Source: Colias croceus
Lineage: Eukaryota; Arthropoda; Insecta; Lepidoptera; Pieridae
Assembly: GCF_905220415.1 (NCBI RefSeq)
Contig: NC_059549.1
Span: 4,340,001 to 4,404,000, forward strand
Direction: 5' to 3'
DNA: 64,000 nt
Part shown: piece by piece, positions 1-13,440 of the stretch
Layout: the number at the start of each line of letters is the position of its first letter
How positions within the stretch are numbered: the stretch's first letter is position 1
Notes under the pieces: model-generated
Told to the model about the DNA's origin: nothing
Databases searched by the model: none
The model's input: the letters and a program-made list of their open reading frames with translations, nothing else
Position numbers and translations under genes: made by a program

Positions 1-3000
1 AAACTAAGAATCCATTATTCATAAGCGTAATAATAATATACAGGTACATCCGTTTTCAATACAATTTGAATACGAAACAGAGAACATTAAAATCGAATTA
101 TGCAGTAAGTAGGTATATATCTACGAATGGAATTTTTCGATACAACATTTGAAATGTCGTTAGGAACCAAATGAACCATATTGTTTGTCTATGTTATATA
201 TTAAAAAGTTACGCTGTTTACAGAATGACGAATACCTACAATTGAATTTTCAGGCCTACATTCATTTCCATATTTATTGATTTTAAACATGAATAACACG
301 AAAACAATATGAATGTGCGTCACGGCGGAGTAAAATAATATTAATTTCATCATAATAATATAATAACACGTCTTGTAAGAAAAACAGATAAGTGAACCTG
401 TTTCATTTCTATTTTTATGTTCGCTTGATGCAAAAACACCTTCAGTATGACTCACCGGTTATAATATAACCATTGTCCATTAGCAATTTAAATTTTAAAT
501 GTAATTTAATTTTCATCTTTATTTTCATAAATTTAAACTTTAAAGATATTTTTAAAATAGGATGGTGATTATTAATATCTGAGAGTTCTTTGAGGCACGA
601 TACACTTTTAAGAAAACGAGCTTTTGAGCTTTATTATAAATCATAATATCTGAGATAGGTATCGAATTTTGAACTTTGTACAAATTTAAGTGAAACTGAG
701 TGAAATTAAAAATTAAAAATTCGTTTATCGATATATTTAAATCACAAAGATAATTTAACAGTATAAAATGGAAGCATGAAACGGAATAAAATATTTACGA
801 TCGTGAGAAATTTTCATTAAAGTTGTTAAATTTTTTAAAATAACCTGTTTTATTTTTTGAACAATTAGCATAACAAGTCTTAGTGCATACCATTAGCAGT
901 TTAAATTCGCGATACCTACTCCGTAATATTCCTCAAACCAGTTTGAATTTTCAATTAAATTAATCGATTCGAACGTCCGGAAATCGAGATCACGATTTCA
1001 TTTCTGTGTCAGAAATAAACAAATTCATCACGAAATACTGCGATAAAAATAGTATTTGCTATTTTAATTAACGCCTTTCAGTACTATTTAGCATTCAGAT
1101 ATGAAAAGGCTAAAGTCAATGCCTTAGCAACTGTGGGTGTTCATAAATCATGTTTAATTAAATGTCGAGGTTCTTGACTCGGTCGCTATAGCTTCACGTC
1201 CGGTAGACGGCGCACTTCAAACTTTTAAGTACAAACAACGCAGCTTTGTGTTACGATTCGTAGGCCGTAGACAGCCCCCTAACTTCGGCGTCTATTATTC
1301 ACATTGTTGTAGCTCCAGTTTGTATTCGGAACAGAAATTCCTGTCCATCCCGACACCTAATCTCTTCAAAGGCTGCGCTTTAAACAGTGCACGGGTCCTG
1401 GCATCAATAGAGATTCATATCGTAACCAGTATCAAGGCATATTGTTTTAGAGTTGCGTGTATTAATTACCCCATTACACAACTGCAGCGTGGCGTCACGA
1501 TACCTATTTGTGCCGCACGCTAGCGTTCATTTGCCAAAAGCTATTAATTACTCCCGGAGAATAGAATATCTCGGCGGCTAATCCCCCCGGAGACGGTTTC
1601 GGTTACCGACAACGTTGATTAATGTCTGCGATGTTCAACTCTTTTAACTATACTTATACGCTGCCGGTTTTGTAAACGTGTACGCGAATAACCTTCTTTT
1701 GGGTTGCCCGAACGTAAATAGTCTCGCATCCGTTTCAAAAGTAAATAAATTACGGCCGGTGATACGGTGCAGATGCGCTCCACTTCAAACCTTGTGTACG
1801 AGAAGCGTTCGTGAATTAATTTTAATTAGCGGTTAGAAATTTTATTGCCAAATAGTAAGGTAAACAGTTACGCAACTGGATTTAATTCAGCTGAATGATG
1901 GTTTCTCTTTCTACTGGATCACACTTTTAGCACGTTATAACATCTAACACATCAATAAATAAGCATTTTATGTTCTCACTTGCCTAGCCTTCGAATTAAA
2001 ACCATTTGTCCGGTTTATAGGAAGAAGCTGCAACTTTAGATTTTATGAAACATTAATATTTATAAAAATATTTTATGTTTAATATATGTATATATATGTA
2101 CTTTATTCTCAATTAATCAAATTTCAAATAGTAAAAAAAGCCAAATCAGACGATTTTATCAGAAGAGACGGTTAACTCATTTACAAAACGAAGATTGTCC
2201 ACAAAAACAGATGAACTATCAACGTCCTATCGGTATGTCGGTATTGTAAAGCGTGCGAAGAATGTGGATGGAAACAACTGTTAGTTTCTTGGAAAACGTG
2301 TGATAGACTGCGGCTACTGACCGCCGACCGGTCACAGAACAAAGAATGCATTAACAATGCTATTCATTAACATTTCGACCCACTCGAAGAAAATATTTAT
2401 GTATAACACGATATAATCCGAGAATAGCCGCAGAAAAAGCGGGATGTTTACGAAAAACTTACACATGTTACGGAAAAATAACTTTGGAGAAAAGGGAAAC
2501 GAGTTGTAAACGTATATCGATAAAGTACCATAGGCACGATTTATATTTCCCCTTAAATTGGACTTTCCTGAAACTTTCTGGCTGAAAGAACTACGTTTAT
2601 GTATTCATTGTGGAAATATTATTAAATTCTCGTTGCAATAACGTTCACGAGGTATTTCTGGGAATTTTAATAAAATATTTGCTTCTATTTATGTATGCGA
2701 ATTGCGACACAATATATTATGCAAAATGGGGACGTTGTAAGGTATCGTCAATCGTGTATTACTGTTTATTGGCTATACAAAATATGAAATAATGACGCAT
2801 TTGTACAAAGCACATAATGTACTCACAAAACAATCAGATAAAATAGGTGTAAATACTTTAAGAATGTGTGAAGGTCACTTCAAGGTGAGCCGCTGAGCAC
2901 GAAATAAATAAATCACACGTCGTTTACACGTTCATTATTTATTATGTTTTATAGCAATATGAAATATTTATAAATTTATAAATATAATCATGTTGTTATT

Positions 3001-6000
3001 ACAGTCGTTGCAGCAAAAACAATGTTAAGGTTATGTACCTACCTACTATCGATAATTTGAATCAACATATTAATATGAGTGATTTTAGCAATTAACACAA
3101 AAAATGTATGCAATAGGTATTTTATATACTAGCTTGGTTAAAAATCTTTCCCAGTTAAATACTTGATGAAACAAACAATGATTGCAGACATCTAACTAAC
3201 AGTAAAGGGAACAAAGCCCATCATTATGACGAAAACTATACAATTACTAGTTTTGTATTCTCAATACCTAACTCATTAAGACAAGGTCAATTGGTTGCAG
3301 ACAGTGAACGATAAATAGCTGCAAGAATAATAAAACACTGTCCGACTCTACGTCACACGTAGCGGAAAATCGATCCATATTAAAATAGATCACGTAACCT
3401 AACTCTGATAAGGATACTCGAGTACTATTATGTATCACATAGCGCTTACATTTATACTTTGTTAATATATCAATCATATACATAATACAGTATACACTGT
3501 CTGGTTTATATACAAATTAACCATAAAATAATAATATACGACACAAAAGCTATTCTGGAACAGCCCACGTAAATCGTTAATTGTGAACAATACAAATATA
3601 ATTCACGTACGCCATCGCTGCTCCAATAATTAAGCCGACATAAAAGATATGAACGTGAATAAAACGCGATGTCGTATCTTGAAAAGTTTACGGACGGAGC
3701 TATGTCTACGCACACCAGTTGGCGCTGATTCAATTCCTGTTTGAAGTATTTTAGGAGCACACACACAAATCTCGCCCTGTTTACAAATACTATCGCGCAC
3801 TCGATTCAATTCCATAGAATTTATAAACATTATGTCGAAAGAAATTGGCGTATTCGATTTATGCGGTACGTGTATTCGTTCTATAAATGTTTTCGTATTT
3901 TTAACTAAATATTATGTGAACGATGTATTTATTTAGATAAAAATAACATATAACGATACAAAGGGAGAACATAACTGTTCTTTGATATATTGAACAATGA
4001 AATTTTTCATCGTTGCCAGCTTTTATAGTACTCAATAATTTTAAATATCTCTCAAAGATAATCCTGTTATGATAATACGATATTCATGAATTTAACTTAA
4101 CGAGGTAAAAGTTACCCGTCCTTTTTATATTATAATTGATGCTAAAATTACGAAAAATATTATTCACAGACTGTTCTCAGTGATCATTTGCATTACAGTT
4201 ATAATGTGGAGGCGGCTAAACACTAATGCCCCTTTTAAAACACAGGCGGATATAAATAATTGATGAATCGGTCTCCTTCTGTTCGTCATAGCGGAAGAAT
4301 AAATCAAGCGAAACCCAGCTTAACTAAACAAGTTATAAATTATAATCCGACGTCACTATAATAAATTATTTAATAAATCGCGAAATGGCTTTGTGTACTT
4401 TAAGGACCTTAATAATTAAAAAGTACGCAGCAATCGAGCAACTCGTTATCAAAACTCATTAAAAGCAAAAGCGCCCAGGATATCCCCGAGGTAACTCATA
4501 GCTATTATTAAGAACGCTCTCAGATTTATTTCATACCAATTCATTTTAATTAGGCCTGTATTTAAAATGAAAGCATTTATATTTTATTGCAATAAGCTTT
4601 AATTTAGTGCGGGCATTCATTGCTCTAACAGTTCCATTTGTTTGATTCACAATGGCTTTGAATGCTTACTTGCATACACAAAAAGGAAGCAAAGAACGTA
4701 AAACAACTTTTACTATTCTCTTTATTGCTTTTAGCGAAAAGCATTGAAGAGGAAACGCACGAATGATTCTTCGATTCAAGCAAATTGAGAATGAGCGAGT
4801 TTTAAGTCAATCTAAAACCGAGTATAAACATTCCGAACAAAGATCAAGATTGTTTAAAAATAATATTTCGCATGGTCTGGTTGTTAAAGGCGAAGTGAAA
4901 CAAAAAATTCGAATTTCGTAAACATTTTTGCTGGAGGTGAATGGTTATTTTGCGTTTATTGCGTTGACTCGGTAGCTCGCCTCAACGGCTCTCGAGCATT
5001 GAACTTGGATATACCTATTCTTGCTAGATCGGCTATACTTGTAAACATATTTATATAGTGAACATGTCGAGACCGATGGTCGAGACAGAACATGCCAGTT
5101 TTATTTATAAAAAAAACCTAGGTAATTGATATTTATGATCGTTCACAAAAAAATCAATAAAACGTCGGACAACTTTTTCTACCTAAAATAATTGAAAGCA
5201 GCTGTTAATGGATTTAACCTTGATATTGGAACCTGTTTCTTTTCATACGCATCCCTTGTAAGAACCACGGGGCGAAACACGTGTTCACACACGCAGAGAT
5301 GTATAAATAGATCGGGCACTTCGACGAACACTTGTGTAAGTATCGACCGATACATATTTAAAACAAGACTGGATTATAAATACGACTGCTTCGTAATCGA
5401 GAACAAACGCTATAATGTCAATTATTGTCCATTGCGTGGAAACAGGTCAATAACAAAGTGCCCCTACGCCTGCGAGGTCAGTGACTGCCGAACGGGGTGG
5501 TGCACTGCAGAGGGTGGAGGCGTAATAACACATTTGAAAAGGAACCCTCAACATCTGCCACACATGTGCCTTTCGTTTCGTACTGTGGAATAATGCAAGT
5601 CGTGCACACAACCGAGCCGAGGCAGCGGTGGACGGACGTTTTTGTTCACTAACTTTTTGTTGCCTTCACGCTTTGCGCGCTTTCAAACTCACAATGCGTT
5701 TTTATAACAACGAAATCAATACATTTGTTACGTTCAGATCGAATTTGATAAATGGTTGAGTTTTTAACGAGCGATTGCTTTCGATCGAGGCTTAAATTAA
5801 GTAATATAAATATAATTTCACTCAGTCCTTGGAGTTCAGCCTGAATCGATGCATTTCTCGGAACATCAACACGATTTGGCTGAATGCCAAAACTTTCTTT
5901 GGCGTGGCGTAGATTGAGAATGGCAGCATTCATAATAATAAATCACTATATTTTAAACGCTGGAAAAGCTGGATTACTTTATGAGCAACGTATATTTGAT

Positions 6001-9000
6001 AACAAGTCTCATTGCTCGGATGACCTTATTACGGCCAAGAATAATAAATTAGTGACCGATAGAGTTATCGCACGAAAATAAAATCGTTTATTTGCTCGCA
6101 TTTTGATATGGATGTGTGCTCAATGTTTACATCGCACAATGAAACATTTGATACGCTTTTATATTTACAAGCCGTCTGCGATAGTAGTTTTGTCGAGCGT
6201 CAAAGATCGTGGCTCGACCTTTTATTTGACTTGCGAGTGCCCTCGGGCGATATAAGCTCACTGGAACCTACAATACTTGCTTACCAAGCGGATATTACTG
6301 TGCAAAGGAAACTTGTGTTCACAACACGAGTTCACAGCGTAATATTAGTTAAACTGTTGAGTGTTGACATGTAAATAATACATATTTATAATGACATGTA
6401 TGTATAATATATATATATTTTAAATTTTTATCTCAAAAATGTTGGCGCCGATATCTGGCAAGTAAAGACAAAGCAATATGTTGCAAATATTATATGTTGG
6501 AATATAATAATAATTGGGTAAAATTTATTTTATATTCATAAATCAAAATCATTCAATAATAGTCTTGGCTAAATGTGGCGATTGACATAAATTAAAAAAA
6601 TAGCTACAATTAACATGCCATTAAAAAAAACTTCAAAACAATTGTTAAAAAGTTACTTCATACACTGTTAACATTATGGTAATTCCGCGGACGAATCGAC
6701 GCGAGCGCAGACAAGAGGCGAAGGGGGGAGGTCAGATCCCGTTAGGAGAAAGTAGCCACCTACGTTCGTGGACCACGGCCATCTTGGAATCATTCGAATC
6801 GATTCCAATCTACAGCTGATGCCTAAAACGGATAAAGTAACAACATTGCTTTTGGAATTGTTATTTAAAACACGGTACTTTATTGAAATGCCTTTTTGAG
6901 TAAATCTTGATCATATGTTTTCTTTCGTTATAGAATTCCATTATCGAATTTCTAAAATTATAACAGGAGGATAACATTTACTCCATAATACTCGGAATAT
7001 TTTCTTTATATTAAACTTGGCGAGACTCGAAACAAAAATATAACTTTCTCCTTTGAAGCGAAACCTAACAAAATGAGTAACTTGATCGTGTTGTAACGTC
7101 AGAAATACGTCAATCGTACTCCATTGTGCCATAATGTCCATATTTAGCCGAGAGGGAGCTATTCATGCGATGATGTCCGATAAGTGTTTCGAGGTTATGT
7201 AATCTAAAGACGTAGAAAGAATTCAGCTAATTGAACTTATTTGATGACATTGTGAGTTGTGACAAAATACTTAACATTTTGTTGCAAAAGAGTTTTCGAG
7301 ATGATGTAATATGATACTGTTTTATAACAATTTCAAAGTAACGTTGATGCCTACTTTTCATTGGTATTGAAATAAGATTGATCACTAATGATGTCGCATT
7401 ATCAACTATTATACCAAAGAACAGTATGTCGCTCCAAATTCCCGGTACATAATCCGTTGCACAACCGAACAAAATGACTTCGGTAATAAATAATGTTTCA
7501 TAACTTAACTGAGGTCCAAACTCGCTTTACCAGTTCAGAGCGGAGCAGGTGCCGCGGAAGTTTCTAAACATTTTGACCCTGAACTATGCATACTTTTGAA
7601 TTACTTGACGTAATTGTTACATTTCTTTCCAAATATTAATCTAAAGGTAAATGTTCTTAAAAACTAAACGCTATTAGAAATATTCAATGATCTTTTGATC
7701 AAACCAGACAGCTTTTCAAAGTTGATACACATTAAATAATAAAAACCAGCAGGCATGACGACAACGTTGGAATTTAATAAAATTCGAAAGATGCAAAATA
7801 AACATCGGTTTTACCTGGTCTAAAATATGTAAATTGATCTTTTGTACTGCTAAATATCTCAGCATAATTTTGTGGTATTATTCCATTACCATTGCTTGGC
7901 ATTTTTCTGTTTTATTGTGGATATTATTATTAACGACGATAGGAATATTATTATTAAAGAAGTGAATATTACATGAGATGAAATCCCTATTTAATACAGA
8001 TATAAGCTAATTGACGAAGAAAATATATTATATTAATTGCCTTGACTGATTACGCAGTATAATTGAAGTAGTTAAAATTACGATATAATTGTCTGCGAAC
8101 ATTGGAGCGGTAGCTGGCAACTTAACATTCAATAGAAAGTCATGCGAAATATCATGCTGTAGACTGCAGTGGAAACCGGTCGCCGGCCGGGGTCGGCGTA
8201 TGTGAATCGAGATTCGAGAACAATGCTCCTGCGCATGACTATGAGAGCACTGTCATTTATAATAATTATAAAACAATTACCTTTTTACTATAAACCATCG
8301 AAACAACTGGTTTTGAGTTTGTAAAACTTGTAAGTAACTAGTTATACACATTTAATAATTATAGTCAATCTCAGACTTAAAGTGGCATTAGTCATTGATT
8401 TGAAAAATAATAGTAAATACCAATCGTTTTTATACATTTTTTTAGTACTGTCTTACGTGATACGTCCTATAGATAGGTAAAGGTTATTTTAAGAAATAAA
8501 CAAGCACGTATGAAAAACGTGACTTTGTTCTATTATAAGAATATTTCTCACAGAAATGTATTTTTATTTACGATTCCAGTAGATAGCTTTAAACAGAAAC
8601 TGATAAATAAATATCAACGTTAGATCCTCCTTCAGGACAATGAACCTTTGATATACAGCCTCATTAATGCAATAAAGGCAACCGTCACACCGTCGACTTG
8701 CCAACGACGAGTGCGGGAGCACGCCAATTATAACGGTATAATCGTCGCCTCGGATTACCTCGTTGACTTCACTAGCATCATAAAAACAACCAACTATACT
8801 TCTGTTACCTAGACTCAATCTAAAAATTGTATGGAAAAAAATATTCATGCCAAATTATATACGATTCCACTTTTTTATTACATGAAAATGTGCAAATTAC
8901 GGTCAGCAAAAAATCTCAAATCTCAGCCGAATCAGAACAAAAGCGATCGAGACAAAATGCCACATCACCGGACCAGGTAAAAAGAATAACAGTATCCTTT

Positions 9001-10780
9001 CAAAAGGCGCTACTAATTTATTTATCTATATAACAGCCGACCCTTGTCTCCAGAAAAAGATAAAATGGATACAATGGGAACGTCAGGTAGGCTACCCTGA
9101 TCCCACATATATTACGTCCGCTATTATTATGTTGAACTAAATAATAGTAATAAAAATCCAGCGAGATCAGACGCAAACCGGTTTTGAATACGTTATGTCA
9201 CGAGCGTATTTGTTGGTCGAGCGAATTAGACGTGGACTTTCACCGGCGACTTTCATAGTTGTGCGATGATAACACGAAATACGGGTCCGACTCGTTCATC
9301 TGACCTTTATCATGTTCACGTCGCATTGTTCCACTATTATTTTATGCAGTTTAATTACTTGAACGTGTTATAAATTATGACACGTCAATGATAACCGTAG
9401 AAAGTTATCGGGTGTATATCGATAATCGTTAGATTCAATTTCTTATCTATAATTTAATCTGCTTTTCAAATGCTTCATTTATATCATGTCTTTCCGTTCA
9501 TTATCCACTTAATATTGTTTGTATCTGATTATTGGTATTAAAATCATAAATTGGAGGTATTTTTTGTCCATTGGATTAAATATTATTAACGTATTCTTCT
9601 GTTGCTTCTGTCTTATCTTATTTCACCGATAAGGTTAATGTGCTTCTAAATTATCGGGCAATGTATGCGGAAACTGGTAAGTGGCTATTGTTATAGAATG
9701 ACTCGACGGGCTAATCAAAAACCATTAACAGTCACATCTATTGTGCCAGTTGATTGACAAGACTCATTGTTTCTCCCGTCGCTTCGGCGTCGTGATGTCG
9801 TCCCACCGCTGTTCCTGTTTTCTGCATCAATAAAACCATCGAGTCATATCGAGTGAACGTGTTCGTAGTAATAAATACTCGAATCAGATTAATCATATCC
9901 GTCCGAGCTACGATCGCGCATTATTAAGCAGTCGGTTATAAATACATTCTATCGTAAAGTTGCGAGCATAACCGTCGTAATTGCCTGGACGCACGATCTC
10001 GAGTTAAACAACATCGACAAAAAATCGAGAGACCGGTTCTTGTACCGCCATAAAATGGTTTCGGGGCGTTTCGTGCGATGAATATTCATTTCGTGATAAT
10101 ATGTACATGTAGATACAAACTTATGAGACTCGTGATGACGCATTCCCAACTATAGGCAGTTATCGATTCTTTGAAGTATCTTATTATAATGAAATATTAT
10201 AAGGGAAACAAAAATACATTTAACAATTTTATTAATTACAAGGAAATTGTGTTTAACGTAAAAGGTAGGAGAATATTTGAAATATTGTCGTCATTAAAAT
10301 TTATATTATTATTTCAATAGCTTATATTTATCTTGGCAATTGTTATTTAAATTAAGGTGAAATGAGACCCAAAACAGACGTTTTGAGCTCACGAAGAATT
10401 AATTTTTTTCTTCAAAAACTACCAATTTGATTTTTTTTATTTATCGATTTATTTAATTGAAGAGTTTGTCTAGTGACGTGCGGGAACCGAAACACGATTG
10501 AAAAAATTTGCCTCGATAGAAAAACGTTGTGAAGTTTCCTAAAAATTAAACGGTCAATCAATTTCATTTGGACAATGGTAAAGTAATATCAATGAAACTT
10601 TATCCACATCCATTTCCATTCAATTCTTGAGAGACGTGCGGGATTAGATTTTACATTTAATACATCAGTAATTTAAAAAAAATATATTTATAAATTATGA
10701 GCACAAAATTGCGCGTAGGCCGGTCGCTTCCGCCGTTCCGCCTCCTGTTAGTCGACGCTAACGCGTCTTAGAGAGCAGTC
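1..10780. other. Intron-like DNA after exon D, without recognised exons
   Basis: AT-rich, no open frame with acceptable splice sites on either strand. GC-richer, higher-complexity blocks at about 1150-1810, 5200-5640, 6660-6830, 8130-8250 and 9160-9320 could be conserved regulatory DNA. A GCCATCTTG motif sits at 6778-6786. TA-rich microsatellite runs occur near 2080 and 6400. GACGTGCGGGA is present twice near 10475 and 10633. Confidence 0.6.
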
Positions 10781-11002
10781 CAGGGGGGTAACCGGCATCT
10801 CTTATAGCAAGCTTATTATAACATTACTATGTCTTTTCGTACCGTGACACCCTTAACGCAAGCTTGTTGCAGCGTTAAACTGATTTTGTTTTTCTAGCAA
10901 TTTTGATGACGTCACTCGTAATAGTTCACTCAATTATTGGGACCGTGCGATCTATTTGACAATTTGACAGTTATCGGTTAATAATAGAACTTCGTAACTG
11001 CG

Positions 11003-12746
11003 AATTACATCGGCTTGTTCGAAGAAAAGGCTTCAAACCTTTTGATTTAAGAAGAATCGTGTAAATAGTAAACAAGTGCGTAATCATCACGAGTCCCTAT
11101 GAGATATGGGGGCATCATATGAACAATTTGAAAATACAATATAGGTAACCTACAGATTTATCTGTGTAAGATAAAAGTAATGTAAGTACCATACCCAATG
11201 CAAATCTATTTAAAAATACGTCTGTATATGTACACATTCTCCACTTGTTATTTCTCTGTATAATAAAATGCAACTCTACTTATTCCCTAAACATAAATTT
11301 TATCTAATACCTACTTAATGTAAATCTATAAAATATTGTTTATTATTTCTTCATGATTCAATATATTTTATCATGTTATTATTTGCCTATATAATAAAAG
11401 ACTATAAAAGCAAATCTACACACAAATGCACTACCCATATTGTACTTATGATTATGTAATCTGTTGTTAAGGATCTCATTTAATTTTGAGAAATAAAACC
11501 ATTATTTATTTCCAGATTCTACAATCAATTCCGAGCACTAGGAATAAGATTACCCAGAGTAACCACATGGATGCATTGATAGTATTCAAGAAGCCATGGT
11601 GCCAGCGCAACATGAATATATTTTTTTCAATAGGAAGCAATATCATACTTTAAATGTTTAAGTGCAATAAAAAACATTTATAAATCCAAAATCTTTATTT
11701 AGTCCTTTTTATTTATTCATTGACAAATCATTTGCTCCTTTACTTCTCTTGATATCATTTATATATAAAAAAAGTGATAAAACATGGAAGTATTCGAAAT
11801 TAGATTCAATTCTATTTAGCTTAAATATTTATTAAAAACAATTAGGTAGATATATAACTCAAATCCAAATTTGTAAGTAAATAGCATATTAAAAACACCC
11901 TTGATTAAAAAAAAATTAAATTTTTATTTATAATACCAGCCTTTAAAACTTAAAATGCAATAAACAAAAACTTTATATTTACATCACAATGAATAATTCC
12001 TACACTAATAGTTTAATGGTATTTATATTTTTATTTTAAATTTAAATCAATTATTGTATTTGCATAATAAAGAGTTGATAAATCATTTAAAAACTTGCAG
12101 TACTTATGTATACTTTTAATTTCATTTTTATTAAACGTAAAAAGGAAAACAATGTAGGTACTATATTTTTACATTTTCAGATGTATGATACAAATATGAA
12201 TATTTTAAGTGTAGACATGGTGGCGCCTCCCCCAACTTGAAGTTCTCACTACCACATGAACATCTCCCAAGCCGGTACTTCCTTGTTCAATGTTTGGGCA
12301 AGCCGGCAATCAACACAACTGTGAAAGATAAATTGGATTTAAACTGATTATTTGTTGCTTTAAAATTTAATAAGTACCTTTAATATGTTTACTTTTATTA
12401 TTAAAGGGCTTGTCATGGTGTATGTAAACATCTAAAAAGAAGTTTTTTAAACAATGTCGGTATGGTTTGTTAGATACCTTATTTGTTAATAATTTTTCAA
12501 GTATTTCAACGTTTTAGTTGTTTATCTTGCAATTCTTAATATTGTATTAAAAAAAACTTAAATGTGTAGGTACAATGCCTTAGAAAACTTTTAATATATG
12601 TAGCTTCTAACCAAACAGATAGGTTTGCTTATAAATTAATATAAATATTTACTTTTGACCAGCTGCTCTAGTTTTTGTGAACTCCCAAATCATTTGCACT
12701 TATACTTTCAGAGAATTCTATCAACTTCGTCTCAGCATAACTTTTA
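11003..12746 (+). repeat. Left arm of the long inverted repeat
   Basis: This arm is the reverse complement of 13441-15194. Matching landmarks include TGTAGACATGGTGGCGCCTC near 12210 against its complement near 13990, and GACCAGCTGCTCTAG at 12658 against CTAGAGCAGCTGGTC near 13525. From stretches compared by eye the arms differ by several percent, mostly substitutions and small indels. They are therefore not a recent duplication or an assembly join of identical sequence, but they are still similar enough to fold together. Confidence 0.95.
11516..11661 (+). pseudogene. PIF/Harbinger transposase relic in the left arm
   Basis: Seen: from 11563 the plus strand reads GCIDSIQEAMVPAQHEY, then FFNRKQYHTLNV and a stop. 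In PIF/Harbinger nucleases a DDE aspartate sits in a G-C-I-D-G-T-H context, followed about 15-20 residues later by a P...Y.NRKG.HSLN block, so the order and spacing match (family knowledge). Just upstream in a neighbouring frame is FRALGIRLPRV, which fits the segment before GCID, so there is a frameshift near 11555-11563. THIRI is replaced by SIQEA, the frame stops where NVQ is expected, and the rest of the catalytic domain is missing. This is a dead fragment. The assignment rests on motif recognition by eye over about 40 residues. Confidence 0.55.
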
Positions 12747-13440
12747 ACTCGTTGGGAGTTATTTATGTACCTTTGTCTTTGTAACTTCAGGGTCAGGGAG
12801 CTTCGCGCACTCTGCACAATGTTCTGCTGCAAGTTAAATAAAAATTACTTCAATTAACAATAATCAAAACAGACGAAATCATGCAAAAACCAATACTTTA
12901 TTCGTAAAAATATATCTGTGTTATCATAAATCGTCCAATGTTTTAGATATAATATATTTATTACTCGTTTATTATCTTACCTTGCTATTTCAATTGCTCT
13001 TTCATGCCTCTTTCATGCATTACTTATCTTTCGCAATTTTTCAATTTGATTTATCCAAATTTTAGATATTATTACGAGGACACCGCCATTTTTATATTAT
13101 CAACCTATTATGGGTACGTTTTGTTGAGTTCACAAAATAATCTTACTTTATTTTGGTACCGGGAGCCTTCAAAACATGATTACTATACGATTGCCTACAA
13201 TGTCCAATGAGCGAATGAATTCCGAAGTTTTGTCTATTTTTTTAAGATTAATGGCTTGGCTACGAGGCTTTTAGGCCAAGTCGTAATGATTTGTATCGAA
13301 CATTAAACGTCAAAAATCAAAATGTCATGTCACTGACCTCATAATTCATATTATTATCTAAAATTTCAGATAAACTTAAACTTAAATAATTATGTGAATC
13401 TCATCTCTGGATAAATGAGAAAGTGCGAAAAAGCAATATT
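12747..13440. other. Loop of the foldback, with an inverted copy of the right-end sequence
   Basis: The 694-bp spacer does not pair with the arms. Bases 13105-13178 match the reverse complement of 15480-15553, just inside the right TIR: shared stretches include TTATGGGTACGTTTTGTTG and CACAAAATAATCTTACTTT. The spacer copy has no GGGGGGTAACC terminus next to it. The structure is thus more than a simple inverted duplication, and a third end-like segment is buried in the loop. Confidence 0.7.

Noticed and set aside
5192..5593. 133-codon plus-strand frame
   Set aside because: Cys-rich translation looked like a small secreted protein, but there is no signal peptide, no regular Cys spacing, and the minus strand carries the gene here. 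No acceptor or promoter supports it.
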